From Mortierella alpina (Eukaryota; Mortierellomycota; Mortierellomycetes; Mortierellales; Mortierellaceae): 64,000 nucleotides of DNA. Positions 23,201-35,569 of the stretch are shown piece by piece. The notes under the pieces were generated by a model that was not told the origin of the DNA, did no database searches, and saw only the letters and a list, made by a program, of their open reading frames with translations. A program made the position numbers and the translations under genes. The stretch spans positions 1 to 64,000 of the forward strand of contig JANATF010000023.1 of assembly GCA_029449245.1 (NCBI GenBank). Direction: 5' to 3'. Position 1 is the first letter of the stretch, and every line of letters begins with the position of its first letter.

Positions 23201-26200
23201 GATGCTGCCATTAATTGACCTCAGCCAAGCGGATATCGATCGCATCATCGAACGTGTGCCGGGTGGAATGGCCAACATTCAGGACATCTATGCGCTATCG
23301 CCGCTTCAAGATGGCATCCTGTTTCATCATCTGATGGCCAAAAACGGGGATCCTTATCTACTCTTTGTCGCCATGTCCTTTGAAACCAGAGCCTTACTCG
23401 ACCGGTATCTCGGCGTGATCCAAAAGATTGTAAACCGCCACGATATTCTTCGCACAGCATTCGTGTACAAGAACCTGTCTACTCCAGCGCAGGTCGTATG
23501 CCGCGACACTCTGTTATCGATCACTGAGCTCAAGCTGGATCCAGCTGCTGGAACCGTGAAGGATCAGCTCAAGTCAATGTTTGATCCTCAGAGCTACAGA
23601 ATGGACTTGACGCAGGCTCCTTTACTTTGCTATATCGTTGCACAAGAACGTGATGGTAGCTGGGTCCTTGTTGAGCTGCTTCATCACCTGATTGGTGACC
23701 ATTCGACGCGAGAAACCATGCAGTTGGAGATTCAGGCATTCTACAACGGACAAGGTGACACATTACCTCCGGCACAGCCGTACCGCAATCTGATCGCACA
23801 AGCGCGCCTAGGAGTGAGCCAAGAGGAGCACGAGAAATTTTTCAAGGAGATGCTGGCAGAGGTAGACACCCCTTCTCTTCCATTCGGCATCACGGATGTT
23901 CATGGCAATGGGGCCCAGGTTTCAGAGAGTGGACGGATATTGCCACAAGATCTGAACAATCGACTCCGATTGCAGGCAAAGAGACTGGGAGTTAGTGTCG
24001 CCAGCCTGTGCCATGTAGCGTGGGCGCTTGTGATTGCACGGACCAGTGGACAGGAACAGGTTGTTTTTGGCACAGTGCTCTTTGGACGTATGCAGGCTGC
24101 CGCCATTTCCGATCGAGCTATGGGTCTTTTCATTAACACACTTCCGATCCGAGTTGATCTTGCCAAGGTCAGTGTTGAGGAGAGCATTCAAGAAACTCAC
24201 TCCCGTCTGGTTGGACTGTTGGAACATGAGCATGCCTCGCTAGCATTAGCTCAGCGTTGTAGTAGTGTTGGCGCAGGACTACCTCTATTCGGTTCGATGT
24301 TGAACTACCGCCACAACTCGACGTCTTCAGAGGAAGAAGCGAGCGCCGACGGAATGAAACTTGTGGAATTTCATGAGCGCACCAATTATCCGCTCTGTCT
24401 ATCGGTGGAAGACCAGGGTACCTCTCTTGGCGTGACCACTCAGGTCATTAAGCCGTTTGAGGCGAATCGTGTATGTGGATATATGCAAGAGGCGCTCGAC
24501 AGCCTGGCCGGAGCACTTGAAGATAGCCCAAACATTCCAGTATCAAGGCTCGAGGTGCTGCCAAAGGAGGAGCTCCAACTGCTGTTGAATGATTGGAATG
24601 CGACGTACGAGAGCTATCCCGAGGACCTATGTCTCCATCACTTGTTTGAGCAGCAGGTACAGCGCACACCACAAGCCGTTGCTGTCGTTCACAAGGACCA
24701 GTCCCTAAGCTATGCAGAGCTGAACAATCGGGCCAACTCTCTGGCACATCGTCTCATCGATCTTGGTGTCCAACCTGAAAGCCTTGTTGCTATCTGTGTC
24801 GAGCGATCGCCGGAGATGATCATCGGCATATTGGCCATCCTGAAAGCCGGTGGTGCCTATGTTCCACTTGATCCCTCCCATGCAAGCGATCGCCTACAGG
24901 ACATTCTTCGCGATGCTTCTCCGGTATGTGTTGTGGCTGACCAGGCTGGATTGCGAGCTCTGGGAAGCACTGCCATCTCAAGCTCACCGGTTGTCGATCC
25001 GCATGGCACATCAACACACCCTCTCTCAAGTGCAATAATTCCGTCGCTCAACTCGCACCATCTCGCCTACATCATTTACACTTCCGGAACAACTGGCAAA
25101 CCGAAAGGGGTGATGATTGAGCATCAAGGAATCGTCAACTATGTCACGTCGCAACAACAAACGTTGCAAATTCAGCCATCAAGCCGGATGACTCAATCCT
25201 TTTCTATCGGTTTTGATGCAAGTGTGCTGGAGATATTCTGCACATTATGCTTCGGAGGCACTCTGCATCTTTTACAGGATGACGTGCGCATGGACCTCAG
25301 CGCACTATGGCGCTATCTGGATCAACATCACATTACCCATGTCATGCTCACACCTACAGTGCTCCAGGATTGTGGCAAGCTTGCTTCTCTGAACACGTTA
25401 TTGAAACTTCTTATCTGTGGTGAAACGCTTCCCGGTGCACTCGTTCCGAAGCTTCTCAAACTCGCACCACGAGGGACCATTTACAATATGTATGGCCCGA
25501 CGGAAACCACTGTAGTGGCAACAATATGGCGATGCTCCGGAGACGATATGCAGGAAACGATCCCGATAGGTCGACAACTTGGCAACAGAAGCATCTATCT
25601 TCTCGACGAGTATGGCAGTCCAGTGCCTCTGGGCGCGATTGGAGAGATTTTCATTGGCGGAATCGGCGTAGCAAGAGGATACCTGAACAGACCCGACCTC
25701 ACAGCGGAGAAATTTCTGGCGAATCCTTTTGCAGATGAACCTGGTGCTCGGATGTACAGAACAGGGGATTTGGGGAAATATCTTCCTGATGGCAACTTGC
25801 TGCATCTTGGCCGCAGCGATCATCAAGTCAAGATCCGTGGCTTCCGAATTGAGCTCTGTGAGATCGAAACGCGGCTACATGAGCATTCTTTGGTATCCGA
25901 AGCAGTCGTTCTCGCAGATGGCAAAGGCAGCGCCAAGCGGCTTGTTGCCTACGTGATCATGACACAAATTAAGGATAATGGACGTAAGTCAACGAGTAAT
26001 GGTTTATCTACACAATGGTCAATTGTCTTCTCGCATGGGCGGTGGTATTTACTGAAAGTCTGATATGATACTACCTTGATTTAATAACTTTCCACCTAGT
26101 GCAATCAATCGCTGCTCTCCGCTCTCACCTTGCCACAAGACTACCAGAGTACATGGTCCCATCTGTATTTGTGCGTTTAGATGTGTTTCCTATGACACCC

Positions 26201-29200
26201 AACGGCAAGCTCGATCGAGCGGCACTTCCGGCTCCAGGCGACAATGACTTTGCTCGCCAGGATTACGAGGCTCCACAAGGAGAAATCGAACTGGCACTGG
26301 CTTCGATTTGGGCTGATCTCCTGCGCTTGACTCGCGTGAGCAGGAATGACAGCTTCTTCGCCCTTGGAGGTCATTCGCTTCTTGCTGTACGAATGATAAA
26401 CCGTGTCGCCAGTCTAGGTGCGAAGGTTCCACTGGCTGCATTATTTGGATCACCCCGCCTGTTCGATTTCGCTACGCAACTCAAGCTACATCTTGGACAA
26501 GACTCAATTACACTTCCTCCTATCGTGAGCGTTCCTCGATCCGACATGATGCCACTATCTTTTGCACAGCAGCGTATGTGGTTTTTGGCCCAACTGGATG
26601 GTGTGAGCGGTACATACCACGTTCCTTTGGCTATTCGCTTACGCGGGACACTTGACCGGGATGCATGGCAGAGAGCCATGGATGCCCTTTATGCACGCCA
26701 CGAGGCACTGCGAGCAGTCTTTGTCGACGTCCACGGACAGCCTCACATGAAGATTCTAGCCCCAGAAGGTATGCTTGCATTGAGGTCCAATCATGTCTAC
26801 GACAGATACTATGTCCTACATTTAGCACACCCACACTCACACTTTACATATCAATACCTACCTGTTACATTGTGCAGGTGCACCTGTACAGCACATTGAT
26901 CTGAGGCACGTGGTTGACGGTAATTGGCAGCTGGAGACTCTTGTCGCTAAGGACCTGAACACACCATTCGACTTGAGTCAAGGCCCACTGATCCGCTCCG
27001 TCCTCATTCAAACTGCCGAAGACGAATACGTTCTTTCTCTAACTCAACATCACATCATCTCGGACGGATGGTCCATGTCGATCATGACACGCGAGTTGAG
27101 CGAGCTCTACACTGCATACTGTGGGGGCTATGCTAACACTCTTCCACCACTCTTGGTCCAGTATCCGGACTACACTGCCTGGCAACGGCAATGGTTCTCT
27201 AAGGATCGGCTCAAGGAACAAGCAGAGTACTGGCGCACCACGCTGACCGGAGCTCCTGTGCTGTCCGAGCTTCCAACCGACCGTCCTCGTCCAGCGCGCC
27301 AGTCGTTTGCGGGATCTCGCATTCCAGTCACCTTCAATGCCGATCTCACCGCTTCTTTGAACCGTCTCAGTCAAGAGCACGGCGTGACCATGTTCATGAC
27401 CATCCTCACAGCCTGGAGCGCGGTTCTTTCTCGACTTTCTGGTCAGGACGACATTGTCATTGGTACTCCAATTGCCAACCGTGGTCGCCAAGAAATGGAG
27501 ACTATGATGGGATTGTTTGTCAACACCTTAGCCTTGCGTGTCGACCTCTCCGCAGAACCAACTGTGCGCAGTCTTTTGGCCCGCGTCCGTGAGCGCACAT
27601 TGGCTGCCTATGAGAATCAGGATCTGCCGTTCGAACAAGTTGTGGAGATAGTGCAACCTCCACGCAAGATGGAACACACACCACTGTTCCAGGTGATGTT
27701 TTCGTGGCAAAACAATGAGTCCAGTGAATGGAAACTGCCAGGTCTTCAAGCCAGTCGTTACAAGATGGCGTATGATGTCGTCCAGTTTGATCTCGAACTC
27801 GACCTCTACGAGGAGGATGGCCATATTGTGGGTAGTTTGAGACACTCCACAGCTCTTTTTGACCAGACCACCATAGAGCGCTATGTCGGATACCTCGGTG
27901 CAATGCTGCAGGCATTGATAGACGACGTGGACCAGCCCATCAACTCGATCGACATTCTATCTCCAGCTGAGCGAGGACTTGTACTCCAGACATGGAACGC
28001 CACAGAACATGCCTACCCTACCCATGAGTGCATGCACCACCTTTTCGAGAGGCAGGTCGAGCGCACGCCCCAAGCAATTGCGCTGGTCTACGAAAATGAT
28101 TCCCTCTCATATGCAGAGCTGAATGGACGTGCCAACCGCTTGGCACACTACCTTATTGAGCTGGGTGTCAGGCCTGATTCCCTCGTTGCTATCTGTGTAG
28201 AGCGATCGTTGGCTATGGTAGTTGGGTCGATGGCTATACTCAAGGCTGGAGGAGCATTTGTTCCCCTAGACCCAGCTTATGCCAGCGAGCGACTGAGGAC
28301 CATTCTCTCGGACGCTGCACCGTCCGTTCTTCTTGCTGATGCCGCTGGACTCAAGTCACTCGGACGGGCGGATCTTTCATCCATGACCGTTGTCGATCCA
28401 AACAAATCGCTTTCCCACTCATCATCCAATACCGCGGTGGCCGGATTGACCTCGCGGCATCTCGCCTACATCATCTACACTTCGGGGTCCACGGGCAAGC
28501 CGAAGGGTGTCATGCTCGAGCATCGCGGTCTGGCTAATCTCTGCCATACTCACACTAGGTTCTGTGGCATTCACGAGCGCAGCCGTCTTATGCAGTTTGC
28601 ATCCTTCAGCTTTGACGCGAGTGTCTGGGACATCATGCTGCCACTATCCTCTGGCGCTACACTTTACTTGCCCCCAGACCTTATACGCATGGACAGAGAC
28701 GCGCTCTGGGAGTACATTAGATGTCATTCGATCACCCATGCGTCGTTCACACCCTCGTTCCTTCAGGATGGAAAAGATCTACCTCTACTGAAGAACCATC
28801 TGACTTTGATCTTGGGCGGTGAGGCACTCAGCCCAAGTTTGCTCCACAACTTGATTCGCCAGGGCATCACCGTCATCAACGACTATGGTCCCACAGAGGT
28901 CACCGTCAGCGCTGCTACTTGGCGCTGTCCTTTGGACTTTGAGGATACAGTCGTCCCCATTGGAAGGCCTGTGATTCACTCTCGTCTCTATGTTCTTGAT
29001 GCTCATCGTCGTCCTGTTCCCCTGGGAGCTGTGGGAGAGTTGTATGTGGGCGGAGTCGCCGTTGCCAGGGGATACCTCAATAGACCCGAATTGACGAGCG
29101 AAATGTTCGTCGCGGATCCATACACGAGCGAGGCCGAGAGCAGGATGTACAGGACTGGTGACTTGGTTCGATACCTTCCGGATGGCAATTTGATGTATCT

Positions 29201-31160
29201 GGGACGAAAGGACAGTCAGGTCAAGATCCGAGGCTTCAGAGTCGAACTCGGCGAAATCGAGGCCTGTCTAATGGACCATCCAGCCGTCTCTGAAGCCGTT
29301 ATTGTCGTGCTAGGCGAAGCCTCCGACAAGCGACTAATAGCCTACGTTGTGTCCGAACCCATCGAGCGGCTTGCTCAACAGCTGCGTGCACATGTGGCTG
29401 CCAACTTGCCGCGATACATGATTCCCGAGGCATATGTTCGCCTGCAGGCAATGCCCTTGACATCGAATGATAAACTCGATCGCGGCGCTCTTCCGGCACC
29501 CAATGCTGGCTCCTGTGCTTTGGACGAATACGACACCCCTGATAGCCAGGTCGATCCTGACCTAGATCCCACACAACTCGCCATCCATACCATTTGGAAG
29601 CAATTACTGCCCTCGAGCCCGACCTGGATTCCTCTGACAGAGAGCTTTTTCAATCTCGGAGGTCACTCCATCTTGGCGACGAGATTGATCTTTGAGCTGC
29701 GTCGTGTGTGCGATGTGAATGTTCCCCTCAGCATGGTCTTCCAGTCATCAACTATCGAGAGTATGGCGATGGCCGTGACGAAGGCGCGCATGGATGCACT
29801 GGGACAACTTCAGACTCACAAGGACACTTTGAGTGATAATACTGCAGCGTCATCTCAGGCGAAGGTGGTCGACTATAGCGCTGATTTCGAGGCCTTGCTT
29901 AGAACCGAGATCCAGGCGGTCTACCCTCGACTCGTACGAAAGGACAAGGTCGACTACCAAACATTCTTCTTGACGGGAGCTACAGGTTTCCTGGGAGCAT
30001 TTATTTTGTCAAACTTGATGGTCAGCAATCCAACTGCTAGAGTCATATGTCTAGCTAGAGCACCATCAGAGGAGAAGGCAATGGAAAGAGTGCGTTCCTG
30101 TGGAGTGGCGTATCTCACGTGGAACGAAGATTGGGTGGCTTCTGGACGTCTCTCAGCCGTGAAGGGAGACCTGAATCTTGATCGATTCGGACTTGCTCCT
30201 GAGGTTTGGGACACGTGCTGTCGCGATGTCGATATCATTATTCACAACGGCGCTGAGGTCAGCGGTGTGCTTCCTTACAACAAGGTCAGAGCTGCGAACG
30301 TGCTAGGGACCCTTCAAGGAATCAGGATGGCCAGCACCTATCACACAAAGTCGTTCCATTTCGTCTCCTCGACCTCAGTTCTTGACACTGAACACTACCG
30401 TCGGTTGTCAGATGTGCTGGCACAGACAGGCAAACGCGGCATTCCCGAGACAGATGACCTCGAAGGCGCGCGTCAAGGACTGGCCTCGGGTTACGCGCAG
30501 TCCAAGTGGGTATCCGAAAAGTTGGTCATGGCCTCAAACAAGAATGGCTTGCCAGCGACCATCATCCGACCCGGTTACATCGTAGGCCACACTCGCACGG
30601 GAGCCACCAACACGGGCGACATCATCTGGCGATTGATCAAGGGCTGTGTCGAAATCGGATCCGCACCCACCATGAATGCCCCTGTGGACTTTTGTCCTGT
30701 CGACTATGTGGCGCAGTGTGTGGTCTCGGTTGCGACTACGCCTGGAGCAGAGGCAGGCATGGTCTTCCAAGTGACGCACTCTATCACAAATCCGTTCCGG
30801 TTCGACGAGTTCTTTGATGTCATGATCAAGTATGGATACAAGATCCGAACGGTCGACGATCAAGTCTGGCGAACTACATTGACGGCGCACGTATTCAAGA
30901 GTCAGGACACGGTCTTGTTCCCACTGCTGCACATCCACACGGACCACTTGCCTGGCGCATCTAACTCGCCCGAGATGAGTGATGGGAACACACGGCGGGT
31001 TTTGGTTTGCCAGCCTGGATTCGACACCGCGCCTAGAATGAGCACAGAGCTGATCGGAACTTACCTCTCTTACATGGTCAAGACTGGGTTCCTAAGTCGG
31101 CCCACCGTTCGAAGTGACATTGTCCTGGCCCTTCCGGTTCTCGAGGAGGAGGAGGTTTAG
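20272..31160 (+). CDS. NRPS line 2: three modules with terminal reductase
   Basis: Exons 20272-22633, 22741-25983, 26100-26768 and 26878-31160 keep one frame and give 3518 residues. Order: chimeric partial C, A, T / dual E-C, A, T / C, A, T, R. The line would build a tripeptide, with the first residue epimerised by the dual E/C of module 2, and release it reductively. The first condensation-like region lacks both histidine motifs, which fits a starter module that needs no condensation. The ATG at 20,272 was chosen as the first in-frame methionine; a splice acceptor eight bases upstream (AG at 20,263-20,264) leaves open a further 5' exon. Substrates cannot be named with confidence. The product should be sought among Mortierella linear peptide aldehydes or alcohols. 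Confidence 0.88.
23200..26500 (+). other. NRPS line 2 module 2: dual E/C, A, T
   Basis: The condensation domain has the dual E/C signature HHLMAKNGD (about 23,325) and HHLIGDH (about 23,680), so the residue from module 1 is predicted to be converted to the D-form. The A domain pocket reads roughly D-A-L-T-L-C-M-V-V-K, unassigned but hydrophobic-looking. Intron 25984-26099 precedes the carrier (ALGGHSLL near 26,365). It is closely similar to module b of line 1. Confidence 0.82.
26530..29800 (+). other. NRPS line 2 module 3: C, A, T
   Basis: LCL condensation domain with HHIISDGWS (about 27,048) and intron 26769-26877. The A domain has [11 protein letters not shown] and pocket residues roughly D-A-W-S-I-G-D-V-S-K, unassigned; the acidic residue in the pocket could favour a basic or polar side chain. 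Unlike every other module here, there is no intron between A and T. The carrier motif is LGGHSIL near 29,660. Confidence 0.82.
29900..31160 (+). other. Thioester reductase (R) domain of NRPS line 2
   Basis: An extended short-chain dehydrogenase fold like the Lys2 C-terminus. The nucleotide-binding motif TGATGFLG lies near 29,975 and the active-site YAQSK near 30,493. It would use NAD(P)H to release the carrier-bound peptide as an aldehyde or, after a second reduction, an alcohol. Two decayed copies of this domain flank the gene (14,040-14,790 and 34,685-35,560). Confidence 0.88.
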
Positions 31161-31173
31161 AGTCCATAGTATT

Positions 31174-31179
31174 AATAAA
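31174..31179 (+). terminator. Poly(A) signal of NRPS line 2
   Basis: AATAAA 14 nt after the stop codon, followed at 31,196 by the 3'-flank element shared with line 1. Confidence 0.55.
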
Positions 31180-31249
31180 TGAGATCTTCCAGGTAGCCCA
31201 TTAGCTGGGTGGCCGTCGCACCGAAAAGCCTCCCCGTGGCCACAAAGCC

Positions 31250-32520
31250 AAGGTCTTGGGAGGTTGCTCCCTCCAAAGCAGTGGCAGGGGATAGCCTATG
31301 TATTAATAGAAAGATAGCACGCGAGCGACTCGCCCCTCATCTCTGGGTCATCTTGTCGTAGGCTGTGGGGCGACCTGTCGCGCAGTATGGTTTCAATCGC
31401 AGGCCAGTCTGACTTCATATCGTTCTCCTGTTTTCGCGGCGAGTGCATTAGTGTGAGTTGAAGGCAAAGGCGTGTCTGCTACACTCTGTCCACTACAAAC
31501 TAGTCGTTCGACTTTTTTTTTTTTGCACGCTTAGCCAGACTCAGAACTTTTGATGGAGTGGACGAAGCGAGAGGTGCAGGCATGGTTCACAAGCACTGCA
31601 TAGCCGAGCATATCATCAGATGTCTGTTCGACTTCAACTTATCCGCGGTGTCTCATGATCTGGGCGCCCCAAGAAGAAGGACAAGACCCCCTTCTGTCCC
31701 ACATACCACATTTGCTCCGGTATCTCCATAAAATAATTCAGATCAGGAGACTCCTGCGTCCTGAAAACGACAGCGGTGCGAGCCGAAGGAAAGGGGCCTC
31801 TTTCCGTCTTGCGGTAGGTACAAGACGACGCAAAAATCTGGGCGGCTGGAGTGAACTGCACTCTGTCAACTGAAGGACCACCTGTCCATGCTTAGCATCA
31901 TGTCGCATGGTATTGTTGCCTGTCCGCTGAAAGAAGTAATAAAGAACAAGACAGTGACAGGCGCAAAAAAAGTGCAGAGAGGGTTCCTGAAAAAAAAATG
32001 TACTGGTCCAATCCGCGAAATGAGACAGAGTTCGCAGGGTGCCATGGCACGGAGGATGCTCAGAAACCTTAAGGAGGTGAATATGAAGCGAAATAAAAAG
32101 ACTAGTGATTTTGGAAGCCTTGTCGGTAAGCTGCTTACTTGTTGATGAGTTCCGGATGTGAGATAAGTCGGTTATGCGCTCAAGCATGCTGCGTGGCTCA
32201 AGGACACAGGTCGGGAGCTTGATTGCCCTTGGGTTTTTGTTACATGCTATTTTTTTTTCAAGAAACCGCTGCAGCTCAGTCAGCCCATGATTTACTTGCG
32301 GGAAATTTTTTTCCAACCTGCCACTGCCCCGCATCTTGGGAATTTTATTTTTGCGTGGCTATGTCTTGCTTGATCATTTCTTGCTTTCTTCGACTGCTCA
32401 GCCTTCCCTTTGATTTTTGATAGCATGATTTTTCAAGCAACTGCTGCCGCTTAGCAAGCCCCTATTTTCTTGTATCCTGGTTACAGCCTTGATCTTTTTT
32501 TTGACCTTCTTTTCTTAGCA
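31250..32520. other. Spacer downstream of NRPS line 2
   Basis: No recognisable gene. The stretch is rich in short A and T runs, and its open frames overlap on both strands. Confidence 0.45.
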
Positions 32521-32527
32521 CCTGACA

Positions 32528-32755
32528 ATGACCTCAACGCACTCTTATCTTTCAATCGCCCCCAAGTTCGACATTCTCCCCGAGTACAATATCTCTCCCG
32601 CCCAGCTCATTGCATGCTGCTTGCTAGGCATTGCCCGAGCCAACACCGCACGCTTCCAAGAGAACCGAACGCTCTCCGAGGATGCCATCACAACCACCAT
32701 ACAACGGGCCTTAGACAGAACAATAGCACAGAACGACTTCCTTAAGCCACAATAA
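32528..32755 (+). CDS. Small hypothetical protein, 75 aa
   Basis: A single uninterrupted frame with a balanced, protein-like composition and no cysteine-rich or low-complexity bias. The stop codon TAA overlaps an AATAAA (32,751-32,756). I recognise no domain. It could be a genuine small gene or an exon of something larger; only transcript data would decide. Confidence 0.35.
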   Translation: MTSTHSYLSIAPKFDILPEYNISPAQLIACCLLGIARANTARFQENRTLSEDAITTTIQRALDRTIAQNDFLKPQ

Positions 32756-32956
32756 ACGCACCATAGAAGAAAAAAAATTCTTAGCGCACCCAGATCATTA
32801 GATTTTCTTTCGATCTTCACTTTTTTCCGCCCTTTCCCTACGGATATTTTTTCACCCTTTCCTGCCACCTTTGACCTTTCAAATACATTCCTTGCGCCCA
32901 TTGTGTAAAGAGTGTAGTAATGCGTACTAATCAATAGTCAATTCTTCCATCAGAGA

Positions 32957-32965
32957 GATAAAAGG
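32957..32965 (+). promoter_or_regulatory. Distal TATA-like box of the hydrolase gene
   Basis: GATAAAAGG followed by a TC-rich leader. It lies upstream of two apparent 5' UTR introns. Confidence 0.4.
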
Positions 32966-33031
32966 ACTCGCCCTCCTCGTCTCCTCTCGTCTTCTTTTTA
33001 TCAGCACTTTCACTTTCTATCCGCAAACAAA

Positions 33032-33311
33032 GTAAGCTACTCTTTCCTTTTCATTTTGTTTGTGGAGCTCATATGATGGCTTTCGTCTTACAGAGATGTT
33101 TATGTGCTAGAATTTAACCTATCTTGTCCTTTGATATATAAAGGATTCTACAATTGGCATCTTGATCGTACTTCTCTTGCCTCCCTTTCCGTTCTTTAGC
33201 GGAACATCACAAACAAGGTAAGCAACCATACTGCATTGATAACAGCACGTTTTACCTTTACGTACCTTCCTAATCTCACCCAAGATCCTTACTATTGACG
33301 ATTGTGCTTAG
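33032..33311 (+). other. Two 5' UTR introns with an 18-nt exon between
   Basis: Donor GTAAGC at 33,032 with acceptor CTTTAG ending at 33,200, then donor GTAAGC at 33,219 with acceptor GCTTAG ending at 33,311. The ATG follows nine bases later. Predicted from splice signals only. Confidence 0.5.
33135..33143 (+). promoter_or_regulatory. Proximal TATA box of the hydrolase gene
   Basis: TATATAAAG inside the first apparent 5' UTR intron, so it could drive a shorter alternative transcript. Confidence 0.45.
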
Positions 33312-33319
33312 TCGCAAGC

Positions 33320-34285
33320 ATGAAGCTTGCTGTGTTCGTTCTTATTTGCCTGGCTATAATATTGGGAGAGTGCTCTACGCAAATTTCCTTCGGCACGCTC
33401 AAGCAGATCAACGCGGGTGAACTGAATGTCGGCTATGTCGAGGCCGGCCCTGCCGATGGTCCGCCAGTTATCCTCATGCACGGGTTCCCCTACGACATCC
33501 ACAGCTATGTCGACGTCACGCCTCTGTTGGCAGCCGCGGGTTATCGGGTGATCGTCCCCTACTTTCGTGGTCATGGTACCACCACGTTCCTCTCCAGTCG
33601 GACGCCGCGTACCGCCGAGCAGTCCGCGTTCGCGCTGGATATCATCACACTGCTGGACGCTCTGAAGATCGACAAGGCGATCCTGGCTGGCTTCGACTGG
33701 GGCTCGCGCACCGGTGACATCATTGCGGCGCTGTGGCCGGAACGTTGCAAGGCACTGGTCTCTGTCACTGGTTATCTGATCACCAATCTCGTCGCTAACC
33801 TTCAGCCGCTGCCACCACAACTGGAATGGGCTTGGTGGTATCAGTACTACTTCGCCACCAAACGCGGCGAACTCGGCCTCACCAATCCGCAGTACCGGCA
33901 CGATTTGGGCAATATGATATGGAAGTTCAACTCTCCCAGCTGGAACTACACCGCCGCCACCTATGACCAGACCGCGGCCGCCTTCACCAACGACGATTAC
34001 AACGCCATCGTAATCGCCAACTATCGCTGGCGACAGAGTCTGGTCAAGACGACACGGCGCTATGCGGCGCTGGAGAAGAAACTCGCCGCTGGCCCAACCA
34101 TCGGGGTGCCCACGATTACTCTTGATGGCGAACTGGACCCGTTCACACCCACCGGAGGCGGTTCGGCCTACCGGGCCAAATTCACTGGCAAGTACGAACA
34201 TCGAACACTGAAAGTCGGCCACAACGTGCCACAGGAAGCCCCCGAGGCCTTCGCCCAGGCCGTGATCGATGTCGATAAGTTTTGA
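33320..34285 (+). CDS. Secreted alpha/beta hydrolase, bacterial style
   Basis: A 321-residue intronless hydrolase. The ATG at 33,320 opens a hydrophobic signal peptide ending about residue 20. The oxyanion motif HGFPYD, nucleophile elbow GFDWGS (Asp, about residue 125), acid Asp in DGELDPF and His in GHNVPQE are all present. An aspartate nucleophile points to the epoxide hydrolase or haloalkane dehalogenase branch rather than to serine esterases. The coding part is visibly richer in G and C at third positions than its surroundings, and even its antisense frame stays open for 304 codons, as in GC-rich bacterial genes. Transfer from a bacterium with later gain of signal peptide and UTR introns is the best explanation. 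Its position between an intact and a decayed reductase makes a tailoring role possible but unproven. Confidence 0.85.
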   Translation: MKLAVFVLICLAIILGECSTQISFGTLKQINAGELNVGYVEAGPADGPPVILMHGFPYDIHSYVDVTPLLAAAGYRVIVPYFRGHGTTTFLSSRTPRTAEQSAFALDIITLLDALKIDKAILAGFDWGSRTGDIIAALWPERCKALVSVTGYLITNLVANLQPLPPQLEWAWWYQYYFATKRGELGLTNPQYRHDLGNMIWKFNSPSWNYTAATYDQTAAAFTNDDYNAIVIANYRWRQSLVKTTRRYAALEKKLAAGPTIGVPTITLDGELDPFTPTGGGSAYRAKFTGKYEHRTLKVGHNVPQEAPEAFAQAVIDVDKF

Positions 34286-34684
34286 TCAGAACCCTCGATT
34301 AGAAGGAAATTGTAGCGGGGAATCCGATGGTGATCAGGCCGTGGTGACCGTGGGTCCGGCAGTCCTTAGGCCGTTGAGTTCCAACTGGTTGATATTGCAG
34401 CGGAAATTTGTTGCGAATAGGTGCTGCTTAATTGCAACTTCCTTTTTCTTTTAACATGACCTCGAGTGCACTATATTGTCCTGGCCTTCGGATAATAATC
34501 TTGAGCCTTCATATGTTATTCAACCCTGCCAGCTAAAAGGCTATCAAAGGCAGTTGAATAAACTTCGCCTACTTCTTACTTGCTATCTTATGTCCTCATC
34601 CTTCATGGTTGAAGTTCAGTGTGTCCGAAGCGGTCGGGTGCTGGATGAAGTACTCGCCGTTTCATAACCTGGTGGCAATCGAGT
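34286..34684. other. Spacer
   Basis: No gene seen; short AT-rich stretch leading into the reductase relic. Confidence 0.45.
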
Positions 34685-35560
34685 CCATACTGAGTACGCT
34701 CCAGGGAATCAAGACGGCCAGCACCTACCACACAAAATCGTTCCATTTTGTCATCCTCGACCTCAGTTCTTGATACAGAACTCTACCATCGATTGTCGGG
34801 TTCACTGGTACAAACAGCCGAACGTGCTATTCCAGAGATGGATAATCTCGAAGGCGCCCGTTAAGGCCTGCATGCGGGTTACGGTCAGTCCGAGTAGGTA
34901 GCCGAAAAATTGGTCATGGCCTCGAACAATTACGATTCGCCCGCGACCATCATCCGACCAGGTTACATCGTAGGTCACACTCGAACAGGAGTCATTAATA
35001 CAGGCGAACTCATTTGGAGATTGATCAAGGTCTGTGTCGAAATCGGATCCGCGCTAAACATGAACGCTCCTGTGAACTTTAGTCCTGTCGACTATGTGGC
35101 GCTCTGTGTAGTTTCGGTAGCGACCACACCTGGAACAAAGGCTGGCATGGTCTACTTAGTGACGCACTCTGACACAACACCATTCCGGCTGAATGAGTTT
35201 TTCGAGACTATGAACAAGTCAAGTACCGATATGAGATCCTGAGGGTCCAAGATAGAGTCTGGAGAGCCGCATTGACGAAGCGCGCACTCAAGATTCAGGA
35301 CATGGTGCTTTTCCTAGTGCTGCACATTGAGACGGAACACTTGCCTGGTAACTACAATTGGCCCGAGATAAGTGATGTGAACACACAGCGTGTAGTCGTC
35401 TTGCAAGCCTGGATTTGACGCCGCGCCCAGATAACTACAGAGATGATTGGAATGTACCTCGCTCAGATGGTCAAGACTGGGTTCTTGACTCGACCCACAG
35501 TTCGAAGTGACGTTGTCCTGGCCCTTCCAGGTTTCGAGGCGGAGGGTATTGGGTCCATCG
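34685..35560 (+). pseudogene. Decayed reductase domain (relic 2)
   Basis: Matches 30,295-31,165 of line 2 along its whole length but is more diverged than relic 1. Stops are visible where the intact copy reads on (CGTTAAGGC for CGTCAAGGA; GAGTAGGTAG for AAGTGGGTAT), and the Lys of the YxxxK motif is lost. A 110-codon piece (34,910-35,242) is still open by chance. No upstream NRPS parts remain. Confidence 0.85.
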
Positions 35561-35569
35561 AGTGACAGG

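Noticed and set aside
33308-34222. 304-codon frame antisense to the hydrolase
   Set aside because: A shadow of a GC-rich coding sequence; the sense strand has all catalytic motifs.
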